The position numbers and the translations under genes are program-made. A DNA stretch of 64,000 nt from Omphalotus guepiniiformis. Taxonomy: Eukaryota; Basidiomycota; Agaricomycetes; Agaricales; Omphalotaceae. The notes under the pieces were generated by a model. The model worked only from the letters and a program-made list of their open reading frames with translations. It searched no databases and was not told where the DNA came from. The stretch is from contig JAQOOI010000058.1 in the NCBI GenBank assembly GCA_028554645.1, forward strand, positions 744,001 through 808,000. Reading direction: 5' to 3'. Of this stretch, positions 47,255 to 59,539 are shown piece by piece. The first letter of the stretch is position 1; each line of letters begins with the position of its first letter.

Positions 47255-47966
47255 ATGAGGCTGGTAGACCCAAGGACGCGACATGTCTCTCTCGTCTCGC
47301 GTCTACTACTTCCAACCATGATTTTGTTTTTCTTCCTTGTCAATATCTATACAATGCATGGTGCGAGGTTATTGGAAAGCATGTCTAGTCGAGGCGGAGA
47401 GGATAGGATGACTGGCGACGCAGGACGGACCCAAGAGGTATGTCAGTTGCGTAATACTTTGTCTTCATATTGACTAATCTAACGTTCTTGCTAGTCGTCT
47501 ATCGTTACATTCACTAGCGCTTCAATAGGTTGTCTTCACGCATGCGGCAGTGCCAACCAGACACAAACCCCACCACATTTCCTAAGCTGCACGTTAGGGG
47601 ATGCCCCTAAATTACCATCGCCGCTTCGCGTCCCATACTCCCTCTTCTCGGAGTTCGGAACTCACATGAGGACTATAATTACCCGTCTTTCTTGGTTTCT
47701 GGACCCTGGCCTTGATACGATGGCATTCCGCTTCGGAAAGGTCAGTAATATATCCTTATTATGCTCACCAATTTAACGGGTCTTACCGTTAATGCTGCGT
47801 CTTCTAGAATATTGCGGGGAAGATAGTGCGATGGGTACCGTACAACAATCTTCTCGGATCTGAGCTTGCGGGAATTAGGCAGCAGGCATCGGACAGTCAG
47901 ATGTCGAACGATTATGATACGTTCTGGCGTTCAGCGATTGTATCCAATGATGTGTTTGGTTCATAG
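47255..47966 (+). CDS. Orphan secreted or membrane-anchored protein, copy B of the two-member family
   Basis: Exons 47255-47437, 47495-47740 and 47808-47966, all phase 0, for 195 aa. I use the ATG at 47255; a longer frame upstream would begin with GTG. Exon 1 has a hydrophobic run (LLLPTMILFFFLVNIYTM) and ends GRTQE. Exon 2 runs from SSIVTFTSASIG to AFRFGK and includes VPYSLFSEFGTHMRT. Exon 3 is NIAGKIVRWVPYNNLLGSEL, then SNDYDTFWRSAIVSNDVFGS. Compared with copy A at 2,979-3,867, both intron positions and phases match, the exon 3 end is nearly identical, and the low-complexity WN and GS repeats of A are absent. Function unknown. Confidence 0.72.
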
Positions 47967-50900
47967 ATGTGTAGATTTTATATGGGTTGATCGTTTTCGG
48001 TATCGATGGTCAAGGTTTAATATTAGTGCTGTATGTATAATAGAATATTGGTGTACCAGAGTTACCATATGGTACGATTCAACGAGTGAATGCTCGCGCA
48101 ACTCTCTCCACTTCTGCTTTGGTAGGGCTAGTACAGTGTTTTGTATTTAGAACACTGTGTATAACGAAGCGGCTGCATCGAGGTATCACTTCGACATCCG
48201 TACACAAAAAAACACTGGACGATGTGGACAGACTGTATTGCACTGTACAAAAGGAATTTGCCTCATACTCGCAGATGAACACTACTAGTGGTCAAAAGCA
48301 AGTGGTACATGGACAGAACGATAAAACCCCAGGGCTTTTATCAATCACGATGGCATCTGCAGTGATCAAAAAATGTATTCGCAGCCGCTAGGCTTAGCTG
48401 TGAGTACTGAGTGATCAGAACGATGTGATTTCCCTTTCCTCTAAACGCCGTCGCACAGGCCTCAGAGCCGAGACTCGTAATCTGCCCCTTCCAAGTTCGA
48501 CTCGTCCCTCGACTTCCACATTGCCCATCGCCTTGTCAAGACAGAAATTGTCGTCTATCTTCGAATCCTTGAACGTCTGTCTCTGCAATGCAGTTAATGC
48601 GAGGGAGAGGAGGGTTCATTGGGATTGCCGATTACCAGACTAGTAAAGATGAGGAAGATGTAGCGGCATATGAAGGTATGGCCAGACGTTGAGGAATACA
48701 GAGGAATACGCGTGTATGGGGTGGTAGGGGGCTCGACTTCCTCAGGTCCCAGGAGTCAAGATGCAGATGAAGTCTCGGACTATGTGAGCTAGGCGACCCC
48801 CTGCAACCCCTTTGCCGCGGCGGTAGACGCCAGACGACCTAAAAGAAGTTCATCTCAACTGATGTTGCCCTTGCTTCGCGAAGGGAAGCGTACCCTCGAT
48901 GGAGTAACCATGAGAAAAGAGGCACCCATTATGTGGTATGCGCGTACCTGCCTGTACCTGCGCACCAGCTGAGGAACCTGACACTGAGGTATTCTGCAAA
49001 CTCGGAGCACAAAGAGTGCTGTGAGGCGGTTGTTGATTAAGGATGGTGAAAATCGCGAGCACTGGTGATACAGTTGTTGGACGAAACCCTTTGACTAGAT
49101 AGTCAAGATACAGAGTGAATAGGGATGGATCGTGGGGACAGTGAATGTCCTTGGCCTATACCACAAGAGGCCGCGGAGGAGTTAGGTCCCAAAATTCCCA
49201 AAATGGCTTCTCTGAATGCCCTGTCCATGAGACGCGTTCACACCCAGTCCTCCGTGACACGAAGCCCAAAGGTTCATCACTTGGGGCAGCGCCAAGGAAA
49301 ACTCAGCGGAGGCGGATCTGTGTAGAAAAGCTCTCGCGCTTGTCGTAGAGTGTGATGGGATATATGCTGTGTTGGTGAAGAGAGTCGGTCGGATATGCTG
49401 TCTTGGTCAAGAGAGTAGATGATGGTAGATGATGGTCCATTTTCGGGTTATTTTTCGGCAACGCCAAGGGTCTGATAAGAAGAATACGAAGGGCGGGAAT
49501 GACGATTGCAATTGTCCGTTCATCTTCCCTTTCCCGTACTCTGCATACTCGAAATTCGGGCCTTGCTCTCCCTTCTCAAGCTTGTTCGAGCCATATCCCA
49601 ACCATCCTTCTCGCTTTCGAATCCTAGTGCTTCGGACGAAGGTACAAATCCATGCTGCGCAGAGGGCAAATAGTGTGTCGATGATAAGGTCGAAACTGCG
49701 AATGTCCACGCATGTTGAGTCTGACGTAGACGAGGGGTGTGTTACGCTAGGGTGAGACAGGAATACACACAGTGAGATAAAGTGTCGGCATTTACGTTGG
49801 TAGGGGTGACCAAAATATCATATATTCGAATGAAGCGTCCATGAGGTATGGCGTCTCGGCAGTAGGAGCGGGAGGTGTTGATGACACGTACGGCATCGAG
49901 GCAGCAAGTGGCGTCAATGCATGCGGAAGGAAGGGAGTCAATGCATGCGGAAGGAAGGGAGTCAAGAGAGCGATGGCTTGTGGCGTTTTCGGATTATTCC
50001 TATCACAGTGCGCGCACCACGGCTGAGCAGCTACCAAAGACATCCTAGAAGAAGATCAAATCGTGTGCATATCAGTCACCAAAAGAAAACACTAACCTCT
50101 CCACACTTCATCCCCAACCAACCACCACGCGACTCCCTAGCTCTTACCCGCTGCCCATGTCCCCACCCTCTGTATCTTTATCTCGTGTATCTTTGACCAA
50201 ATCCCACTAGCATTCCTATCCCTAAACCTCCCGCCATCTCTATCCCGTTCTCCACCTAACGACACACGAGGACTATAACTACTCCCCGCTCTCACCCATG
50301 TCCGTTCCGCTGTTACTGTTCCGGCCGTAACGCCCGTGGACCCGAGTGTTGAATAAACAAAGTTGGGTCGGAGGCGTGCGGGACCTCTGTTCGATTGTTT
50401 CGGTGGTTTTAAGGGGAAGGACGGGCTTGACAGGCCCGAAAGAAGCAGAGTTGAAGTTCGGCAGGAAGAGGATAGGAAGGTCAGATTGTAGGAATAGGAG
50501 GTGTATCCTCGTTCTCGCCGTTCTCTTGCAATGTTTTACGAGAATGGTGGAGGACTATTCTGGGTTGGGAGAGGGCGTGGTGCTATGTCGCGATAACAGG
50601 AGCGGGCCTTTTCAACGGGGCTTGATATGATACGAGAGGTCGGGGTGGGAGAGAAGATAAGGGTGGTGGCGGATGTTTAGGCAGAGAAGGAGTGGAAGCA
50701 AGGGAGAGGGATTGCGAACGACTTTTCAAATCGCTTGTTTGGAGTGCAGCTCGGAGAAAAGAGGAGGTGAAGGTTTTGGCTTTTCAAGCTGCTTTATTCG
50801 TTCCTTGCTTGGTCTAGCTTGAGGAGGCACCATCTCGACATCTCTAATACCCGTCAAGTTTGCCTTTGAGGATTCGTATGCTACGTGGCCATGCAGCGTT

Positions 50901-50981
50901 CAAGTTCCCTGGGTTGTAAAATGTAAATGTAAATATCACGCTCGTTGTCCAAGACAGTGAATACACACCTTTTTTCGCTCA
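47967..50981. other. Intergenic, 3.0 kb, no supported gene
   Basis: Several open stretches of 60-108 codons on both strands at 48.4, 49.4 and 49.8 kb. One on - near 49,660 has a membrane-like run (LIIDTLFALCAAWICTFV) but no convincing gene model. Holds the 24-bp tandem repeat at 49,913. Confidence 0.45.
49913..49960 (+). repeat. Two perfect 24-bp tandem copies
   Basis: The unit starting GTCAATGCATGCGGAAGG repeats exactly twice, then continues with GTCAA. Confidence 0.9.
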
Positions 50982-51530
50982 TCAACATTCGCCAATGGGG
51001 GTAACACCAGCCACGATGATACCCGGACAGACATGCTCTAGCAAGCGCGGAAAACCAACGTTGTCGCGCGTTAAGTTGTTTTGATAAAAAGCTGCAATCG
51101 CCTCAGCAATAAGTTTGGGAACGGGGTTGATGCCGTTCAATGTCCGCTAGAGGTGAATGTCAGTTTGAGCGGGCTAAAGTAGGATTGAAGAACTCACCTT
51201 GTCCCCTTGACAGAGTAGAAGATAATCCAGACGAGACATCACGCATATATCTGGCTTCGCGTCGACAGAAGAACCACACATAATGAAAGACAAGTCGTTC
51301 CGCGTATGTATGACACGGTCTGCCTCTTCGAAAGAGAGCATGTGCATGATGAAAGCCGCAACGTCTACAACCATCCATTCCTCCCCAGTAGCTGCATCCT
51401 GCATATAGCGAAAGAACAAACGATCGTCCCTGAGCAACGATCCCTCTAGCGGTGTTTTGTGAGCCAGGATGGTGGGCGATACCTTGACATCGGGTAGCAT
51501 TAAAGAAGGTAGCAGTATCGACGGTCTCAA
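50982..51530 (-). pseudogene. Truncated PD-(D/E)XK-nuclease-like family member
   Basis: Two exons (about 51530-51198 and 51146-50982). It reads LAHKTPLEGSLLRDDRLFFR, GEEWMVVDVAAFIMHMLSF, then PDICVMSRLDYLLLCQGDK, spliced to KLIAEAIAAFYQNN and VCPGIIVAGVTPIGEC-stop. From memory this is the core of a family abundant in Agaricomycetes, where the PD...QEDK block looks like a nuclease active site. Here the block is QGDK. The protein stops where relatives continue for roughly another hundred residues. The first ATG (51500) leaves almost no N-terminal region. Probably a decayed copy. Confidence 0.6.
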
Positions 51531-51589
51531 CCTCGATTGAATGCTATCAACTCATTCTCTGTCCAGGAGCTACCCGACTTCGAGGACAA

Positions 51590-52210
51590 CGTTGGTCATG
51601 ACGATAAGGAAGAAAGAGTTTCGGCGTCTTTGTACTTGTTTAGCGCTCCTTCAATCTTACCGTTACATGCAAGTTCGCTACGTCGACGACGAAGACGATA
51701 TTTGAGGCTTTTGAAGCCGCGCAGTTCGCTTGGAGTTGCAAGGGTGGGATTGGCATGCATTAAATTTTGACGAAACGACAGCGTAATTTGAGGAGACCCG
51801 TATTGGGGTGCGTGGCATGTTTCTTTTTCCTTCTTCTTCTACTTCTAAGTTCTGACTTATGATATATAGTTTTTAGGTATCTGCGAGTCTATATCAAGCC
51901 TTTTCATACCTCTGCGACTCATCTTGGCCCGCCCGGCCCAATCAGAATGAAATTCACACTGCGATTCGCCAACGGATAGTTGAGGGAATGGTCCGGAGGG
52001 TATCGCTCGCCGCTCATCATCCAAGGCACATAATCGTTGTGTTATCAAACTTGCGCAGGCAAACGATGCGGTTATATGTAAGGAGCTCAGGAAGAGGGAT
52101 GATGCATGATGGTTTGTGAAGGTTCGCCCGTCATGGTTGAACGTTGAAACGTTGATCCTCTGACCTATGTCACTAACTTTCTTCTCTACTCCTAGTCTCT
52201 ACATCCTTTG
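51590..52210 (+). repeat. Diverged direct repeat, copy 1
   Basis: Shares order and many words with 58,548-59,110: GGCGTCTTTGTACTTGTTTAG (two-base mismatch at the start), CAGTTCGCTTGG, ACAGCGTA-TTTGAGGAG, TTCTGACTTATG, GTGAAGGTTCG. Overall similarity looks like 65-75 percent with indels. No open frame is conserved between the copies. Confidence 0.7.
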
Positions 52211-52743
52211 TTCGTGGATTTTGTCACTCCTGCGCTTCATCACACACATGCTAGGCTAGCGATGAATCGGATGACGACTAAACCAATTCAACAATTCAAA
52301 AATTCAGCCTTCACTCGTAATGAAATGCAGAGTCGCCCTTCAAGAGGAACATTGTCCGAACATTGTCTTGAAAAGCACAATGCCCACACGTCCAAGGTTT
52401 TTCCTCTCCTTTTTGCTGTTTCGAGCAATCATTACATCCATGGGTTGCGTTACTGACGTGAACTCTTTACTGTAGTGTTCCTACTGTGTTCGAGAACCAT
52501 GTTGTCGATGGCAAGCTTGTTGAGCAGCCTCATGTAGTTACATACATTACCTGGTGACCCTTTTCAACACGAGACATAGAGATATTCATATATATGAACT
52601 ATTGAATTTCGACATCGTATGTGAACAATATCTTCTCTTTACTAGATACAATGATGAGAATACCTATCAATTCCACTGTTACTCCAGATGAGTGTATAGA
52701 CACATCATCAACCTGCACTGAAGTACTCATTTATCTGTATCAT

Positions 52744-54480
52744 TTATTGAAACCCTGCAATAATACCATCGAATGCCGGCTTCTTGACTAGGTTCTATGA
52801 AATGAGTGAACAGCAGTAAGCAACGAAGCGCAACTGAAGAGCATATTCACTCGTACCTCATCCCAAGGACAAGCAGCACCTTGTCCTGGGAAGGCCCCAG
52901 GAATCCAAGAAAACTGAAGCTCGGAATCAGAAACAGAATGCGGAGAAAAAGGAGAGCGCGCGCAAAACTCTACCTTGTCAGTGCTATGATTGGATGTGAG
53001 GGAAAAAAACCCTCGTTAGCCAATCCCATGACAGAGATACGACTCAATAACGAACTAATCCCATATCGTCACCTGGTTACAAAACACTCATATCAATAAC
53101 CATACCCACTCACGCCGAAGAATTTCGGTAATTGAAGAAAAAAACACCCCACGTACCCCGATGCACCCTTCAACCGCATTACACGCCGAAATAACATTCT
53201 GATAATCCTTCTTTTGCTGCGCCAGCAATTCATCCGTCTCAGGAAGTGTCATCCGTATATCAAGCTCCGTAATAGCGACTTCAATCCCCAACGCCGTGAA
53301 CTGTTCCAAGTTTTGCTGAAATGTCGTCGGGACTTCTCCTACGATGAAATGGCATTGAAATCCTACACCGTCAATAGGTGTACCGCGTGTTTGAAGGTCT
53401 TTGACGAGGTTGAGCATGGCAGTGGCTTTCGCTCCTTCGCCTTCGATGTTGAAATCGTTGATCTAGGTAGTGATTTTGATTGGAGAGGCCGTCAATGAGA
53501 AACTATCTGAGATGTGTGTGATGAAACGACGCAAGGGAAGGCTTACGTAGAGTTTGGTGTTTGGGTCGGCTGCTCGTGCTGCTTTGAGTGCTACGTCAAC
53601 GAAAGACGTTCCCATCGTGTCAAAGAAGACATCAGACTGGAACGTTCCATCGTCGTTGAAGGGTTCGTTGTTGTACACACACAATAAGCTTCGATGTAAC
53701 GGAAATGATTTTTGAATCTGAAATCGTACCGTTGATGACATCCCAGCTGACTATGTAAACAGCAACGATAGCACTCAATAACGAAGAGCTGATGAAGACA
53801 TCAATCTATACGTACAACTGCAACTATATGTTAGACGAGATGCCCGAATACAAATAGCCAACGTACATTTCTCCCTTGTAATGACCCACAATAGTACTAC
53901 AATGCGTCTCCACGATACTCGTCAAGGTCTCATTATCGAAATTTCCAGAGGTGACCCAGTCAGGTAACTGACTATGCCACACACAATTATGCCCTAAAGG
54001 AACCCGCCGCGCACATGAACTCAACGCTCAACAAATTCAAAAGACGCGCAATGCAGACCTCGCAGGATTTGACCATTAGCTTTCGCGAGATTAACAATCT
54101 GATCTGCTTCGTCGAAAGTAAACACCCCTTGCTCAGGTTCCGTCGCGTCCTACAAAAACAAAATTTACAAAACAAACTCCATAATGAGCCCCCATGCATG
54201 TACTCACCCACTTCAAAGCATTCGCAGGTGTAATCTGTCCAAACAGATCAACCTGACTTAAAGTCGCAACGTAAGCAGCATCGGGGAGCTCGGGATTATC
54301 AGTCGCGGAGCCAAAATATAGCTTCCCAGCAGCTTTGGCTACAGTGTTGGTGGAAGCTGTAGAGGTTGATCCAGGAAAGGATGCAGACGAGGAAGCTTGG
54401 GGTAGAGCGTTCGTGACTTGAAATTGAATGAGAGAGAAAAGGAAAGCCAGTGAAGTCGGGAGTGTTGAAAGAAACCTCAT
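52744..54480 (-). CDS. GH10 endo-1,4-beta-xylanase, secreted
   Basis: Hydrolyses xylan backbone outside the cell. Start at 54480 with a signal peptide (STLPTSLAFLFSLIQFQVTN) and a Ser/Thr-rich spacer with no CBM1. Core: KLYFGSATDNPEL, QITPANALKW, RGHNCVWHSQLPDWV, NEPFNDDGTFQSDVFF, DGVGFQCHFIVGEVP, nucleophile motif VAITELDIRM, then spliced exons give YTDKFSWIPGAFPGQGAACP and VKKPAFDGIIAGFQ, stop at 52744. The acid/base motif WDVIN-EP is divided by an intron at 53,673-53,727 whose donor is GTACG but whose 3' end reads ACG, not AG, before AACCC. The junction upstream of SWDVIN also needs a 5-nt micro-exon. So either splicing is unusual, a base is miscalled, or the gene is losing function. Confidence 0.88.
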
Positions 54481-55830
54481 TCTTTGGTTCGTGGTTCAAG
54501 GGTGAATTCAAGGGATCAACGTACCGGGTTTCCAGTACCAATTTTTGCTATTGTCTGTTCCTTATATACATTCTCCAAAAAAGAACCTGGTTACACGGGA
54601 GTCATGGTGAATTATGGTACACTGATATAAGAGAACAGGTACTGACTCGGACGCACACGTGAAATGATCTCCACTGCAAATGGGTACAACGCTCCCAAGC
54701 TTCAACGTTTTGCGTATTTATACGACGGAGGGTCCAAAAATGCAACCGTCCTCACTTGTAGAAATCTTGAAATTTTGAGATTGTCGATGTTTTCGTGTTC
54801 TATCGATATACCAACTTGATACCAACCTGAACCGTTGGCAGAGACTAGAGACTGGGACAGAGAGAAAGGCGAGCCGAAAGCTTTCGACAGAGGAGGATCT
54901 GCCAATTCTATAATCCTAAATAACGTGCCACGTGCATCACTCCCCGTCACGGCACGTCAATATTTCATGCCCTCTCCCACTCACCGTCACAGGCGCGCTG
55001 ACAATAGTCATTATGGAGAGAATTGAGAGAGCGGACCAACGACACGACGAACAGTGACTCAAATGGACTTTGGATCTAGTGAACGTTCGCTGGCGCGCTT
55101 TCCAATATATATTTGGCATTCAAGCTCAAGGTACGAAGCTTCACAGTAGTAACCTATTTCTATTCAACTTGTCTTATGACCTTAGGAGACAGTAGTAGTT
55201 AAACGGTGAACCGGGGTTCCGTTTGACCTGAACGACTTTAAAAAGTGGTGCATGGACATTGGGTATTGGAGTATGAGAGAACTTGAGTGTGCTGCGGAAT
55301 GGGGAGGATGTGATTATCCTACCTTTAGCAGTGGGCATAAGGTCACAAGATCGTACGGTTATCCATGTACCTGCGAGCTTGGGATCCGGAGAGCACACCC
55401 GGTACAAACAAGGGATTGGTACGCATCGTGCGACACAGGGTTGTCAATCATCCTAATTTTATACTAATACAGCCTTGTAGGTTATCTGTGCATGGGCTCA
55501 TGCAGTCACGGCAACAGGGAGAAGTAGGTGTGCTCGTTCCCGTTGGTATCGGTGCTACGAGGAAGTCTGACGAGTCGGCGGATGATGATGATGAAGATGG
55601 GGAAATATCTGTCGAGATGAACTTATCGTTGAGAATGAGTTGATAACGCCACACTGAAATGACGCAATAGTAAACGCAGTATGTTTTTATTTCATTCTTT
55701 TTTTGTTTCGATTCTCATACAATCATAACAGAACGAACATGTTTCACTTCACCTTTCTCCGTGACTCTATCTCCTTCACTCCAATTGACGAATCGACCCT
55801 CGCTTATCGATTTCAGTGAGGCCGTGGCTA

Positions 55831-55874
55831 CTCTGACACCACCTAGTTTTCCCTCTGACACCACCTAGTTTTCC
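55831..55874 (+). repeat. Two perfect 22-bp tandem copies
   Basis: The unit CTCTGACACCACCTAGTTTTCC occurs twice, followed by a partial third (CTCTGAC). Confidence 0.9.
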
Positions 55875-56114
55875 CTCTGACTCCCGCATCCACCTCGCTC
55901 AATACACGCATACACGCAACTTTCGTTCTACGCTTACGCCTCTCCATCTCTGATCTCATCCCCATCCCCATCCCTATCCCACTCAATCGAAACGACAGAA
56001 GCGGAACAAGGCATTGACCTCGTTCGAATTGAGAACTTCTCGACAGCTTCTGGCGCTAGCGTTAGCTCTGGAAGGGATTAGTTTGAGAAAGTTGAGGGAG
56101 GTGATATCGGACCG

Positions 56115-56450
56115 ATGATCAGAGCAAAGGAGGAGACAAGTACCGGTACGATTAGCGGGAGAGGGAGGTATCTATCAAGAGATGAAGTACAGAGGCTCGT
56201 TGACGAGCATTCTGATACGATCACTAGACCTGTTCAAACGCAGACGCACATCCCCGTCCCTCGTATGAGTCTGACTGCACAAGCGCAGTATTTGTGTCCG
56301 AATACTACGCATATAAACACTTCGCCATATTCTACCCATCTGTATGCGTCGTCGGCGTTGTCACCCGAGTCATACGACTCGATTAGAGACACGTATATCT
56401 CCTCGATGGATCCACTTGTACGTCAAGACAGTCCATCAAAGCAGGACTAG
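56115..56450 (+). CDS. Possible hypothetical protein or exon
   Basis: 111 codons, hydrophilic, Ser/Thr-rich, starting MIRAKEETSTGTISGRGRYL and containing DEVQRLVDEHSDTITRPV. Codon texture is acceptable but I see no domain, no clear upstream exon and no homology. It could equally be a chance frame. Confidence 0.25.
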   Translation: MIRAKEETSTGTISGRGRYLSRDEVQRLVDEHSDTITRPVQTQTHIPVPRMSLTAQAQYLCPNTTHINTSPYSTHLYASSALSPESYDSIRDTYISSMDPLVRQDSPSKQD

Positions 56451-57013
56451 ATCCCTACTTCGAATCGGACTATGTAATCGAACTATCCTGCCCATCAAGA
56501 ATCGTACTACGATGTCCCACGTATTTCTGGTGTTTTGCTGTATATGGAACGAATGTCTCCAGTCGAAATGCACCTTGATAAATCAATTGCAAACCTTGAC
56601 CGACAAACCCCCCAAAGCACTCATCCTTTTCCCTACATCGTGACGCCAAAACCTAGCAAAAAATTCTTACGTTCGCTTAGCTTCTGATGTTGTTCTTCAA
56701 GCTCTAGAAGTCCCTTTATACATTCGTCAGCTTATAAGATCGGAGCATTGATCGGCCATAAGTAAGTGCTCAATGACTATAGTCAGCAAAAGACAATGAA
56801 TGATTAATCCAAGCCTTAGTAACGATATATATCTCTAGATTCTCCTTACAATATACCGGTACTCGCGGTGAATATCTGATTTCACATGCAGCTCCGAGTT
56901 ACTCTCGCAATCGAAACACTCACCGTCAACTATGGTGTACGTGACAATGACAAAGAGCCTCGAAAGGTTTAAAACGACACTACGACTCATTGGTATCTTT
57001 GCTGGCCTTGCTC

Positions 57014-58355
57014 ATGATGTTTCTTCGACTTTCCACTGTCCTCGCCGCCGTCTCCGTTCTGGCTGCACCATCATTTGCGACAAACATCAACTCTTCATCC
57101 GCATTGGACGCGTCTTTCTACAAAGACCTTAATGTCTCGAGAGGCCTCATCTATCACTATTACTATGCCCCTCCAGAAACCAGTGAAAAACCCGTGATCC
57201 TGTTTCTTCACGGGTTCCCTAGCACATCCTACGATTGGCATCATCAAATCACTTTTTTCCAAGGAAAAGGCTACGGTCTCATCGTACCCGACTTACTCGG
57301 TTACGGTGGTACCGCTAAACCCCTCGATCCCAACGCATACAAATCGAGCCTAGTTACTAAGGATGTGATCGATATTCTGGACGCTGAAAATGTCGAGCAA
57401 GCTATTGTTGTTGGGCATGATTGGTGAGCAACATTCGAGTCGTTTCTCTCACTGCGCCGAAGACTCAGTGTTTTGACGAATTTCTGTGCACCAGGGGCTC
57501 AAAAACCACTGCACGCCTTGCGAATTACTATCCGGACCGTTTTACTGCCTTTGGGTTTCTATCCGTCGGATATTTCAGTCCCTCCCTGCTTGCGTTAGGA
57601 CAAGACCAGCTTGACAATCTCGTGAGTTTCATTTACCATTAAGTCTCTCTTCTAAGTTCTTTTATATTTGTTTTCTATAGACAAAATCAGTTCTTGGCTA
57701 CGAGGAATTCGGCTACTGGTCCTTTTTCTCTGCGAACGGAAGCGACAAGATTCTCGAAGATCATCTCGATTCATTCTTTAATCTGGCCTTTACGAACGAT
57801 ACAGTCCAGTACATTACTACTTTTGCACCTACCGGCGCGCTACAAGCTTGGCTGGAAGCTAATAAGACCACTACTTTAGGGAAGTTTATCACTCCCGAGG
57901 TGCGCTGTCTTGAACTTGTGCAATCCGTAAAAGCTCTGAATCGTTTCTTTGTTACAGGACAGGACAATTATGTTTGGTGCCATGCGTAGTGAGGGATTGA
58001 CGGCAGCTCTGAACTGGTACACAGTTGTAACTTCAGGGATCGAGAATGACGACGATGAAGGTAAGTACTAATGATACGTGCCTTTGAAACACCCAACAAG
58101 TCGACAATTGACACGATCCTGTATTTCATTCCAGGTATTCCAACGGAAAACCTCTCCATTTCGAAACCGATATTCTTTGGCGCCGCTCTGCGTGACTACG
58201 TTTGTGTAGCCGGAATACAAATTTCTTCGATTCTTCAGGTCAGCAAGAATGTTAACACGACCGTGATAGGAGAGTATGACACGGGACACTGGATACAGTT
58301 GGAAGCTGCTGATGAGCTTAATGCAGATTTATTAGCTTGGTTTGAGGGTCTGTGA
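57014..58355 (+). CDS. Secreted alpha/beta-hydrolase, epoxide-hydrolase-like
   Basis: Exons 57014-57423, 57495-57621, 57681-57900, 57959-58060 and 58135-58355 give 359 aa. I use the ATG at 57014; a frame open further upstream begins with TTG. The signal peptide is FLRLSTVLAAVSVLAAPSFA. HGFPSTSYDW is the oxyanion-hole HGxP motif. The nucleophile elbow VVGHDWGS is split by the first intron and has Asp as nucleophile, as in epoxide hydrolases and haloalkane dehalogenases, not Ser as in esterases. The cap region includes GYEEFGYWSFFSANGS. The catalytic His is in GEYDTGHWIQLE. Members of this type are common in mushrooms. Substrate unknown; secretion is predicted only from the leader. All splice sites are canonical. 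Confidence 0.9.
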
Positions 58356-58547
58356 GGGGATCGAGGAGATGTGAATGTGGTAACGAAATCACTCTGTATG
58401 TTGGTAGAAATTTCGAACTTTGACCTATAAAAACTGTCTGCCACATATTGCCCTATCGACCTTTCCAACGTATCGAAACGACTCCATCGCACGCAGGCCC
58501 GTCCGCGGTGACTAACCGGCATCAAAGATTCATACAACGGTCAAGTC

Positions 58548-59110
58548 GTGGAAGCCATGATGATAAGGAAAGTTGGCGTCTTTGTACTTGTTTAGTGTTC
58601 CCACATTCCTAGATTCTACTGCCATTACCGTTGCGTCGACGGTGAAGATGATGTTTGAAGCTTTGAAGCTCTGAAGCCGTACAGTTCGCTTGGTTGCGAA
58701 GGTGGGACTGCCGCGCATTTTGATGACAGCGTAGTTTGAGGAGCTTTTGAGGCCGATTGGGGTACGTGTTCAAACGTTCATCTTTTCTCCTTCGACTTCT
58801 GACTTATGCTGTATGGTTTTAGGATATTTAGCGAATCTATATCGATTCTTTTTTCTTACCTCTTTTTGACCCTCGGGCTCATTCGAATGAAAAGTCCACT
58901 TACATCGCGATTCGGCATAAATGACCTCTGCAAGTTTGATATAAAACGACAGCAGGCATAGCAGTCTATTTCATTTGGGTGAGATGAATGCCGAGAGGGA
59001 TGGTGGTTTGTGACATGTGCATGTGAAGGTTCGTCCGTTGTCTTTCTGTTCTGTTCTGTGTCACTAAATGGGTTCATTATTACTTCTCTACCCCTGTGTT
59101 CTCTGCATAT
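58548..59110 (+). repeat. Diverged direct repeat, copy 2
   Basis: Partner of 51,590-52,210, in the same orientation. Starts 3' of the alpha/beta hydrolase gene and ends where the small candidate gene at 59,068 begins. Confidence 0.7.
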
Positions 59111-59539
59111 CTCCCCCAGGCATCGCGTTATCCACCTCGTTTCTCCCATCGTTCTCGATATCAACTGCTTTGATGTCTGTGTCTGCATCCGACTGGATTA
59201 CTCTCAATGGGAGTATTGAACTTGAAGCATACGAAGCATACACAAAACACCTCCTGCTGGAGCCCGCTGTGAAGCTGGTGGTAGCAGCGGGATATACGAC
59301 GCTTGTCCTGGACGCCTCAGGCTTACAACGCTCTTCGAGGTGTGTTATATAGACATCGAAACTCGATAAATAATGGACATTGATTTTACAGTAATGCCGT
59401 TGGATATAGAGCTTCAGCGTCTGCAGTCCGTACACCGTCGTTGAATTCCTCTTCTTTGGTGTATCGACCTCCTCCACCTTACGCTCCTAACATTACACCC
59501 TGGACGTATACTCCAGTACCCGCTATCACCATCGGTTGA
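59068..59539 (+). CDS. Possible small protein with a PPPPY motif
   Basis: Two exons, 59068-59339 and 59392-59539, join in frame over a 52-bp GT-AG intron (GTGTGT...TTACAG) to 139 aa. The first exon includes ASDWITLNGSIELEAYEAYT and KLVVAAGYTTLVLDASGLQR; the second includes RPPPPYAPNITPWTYTPVPA, with a PPxY-type WW-binding motif. No domain recognised. A second in-frame ATG at 59173 may be the true start. Offered because the splice is clean and the text is protein-like; evidence is otherwise thin. Confidence 0.35.

Larger units (their letters stand above)
54481..57013. other. Intergenic, 2.5 kb, no strongly supported gene
   Basis: Upstream of the xylanase and of the alpha/beta hydrolase (divergent). 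Open stretches at 55,365-55,643 (+; acidic Asp/Glu run) and 56,115-56,450 (+; SGRGRYLSRDEVQRLVDEHS) are somewhat protein-like; the latter is listed separately. Two perfect copies of a 22-bp unit lie at 55,831-55,874. Confidence 0.45.
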
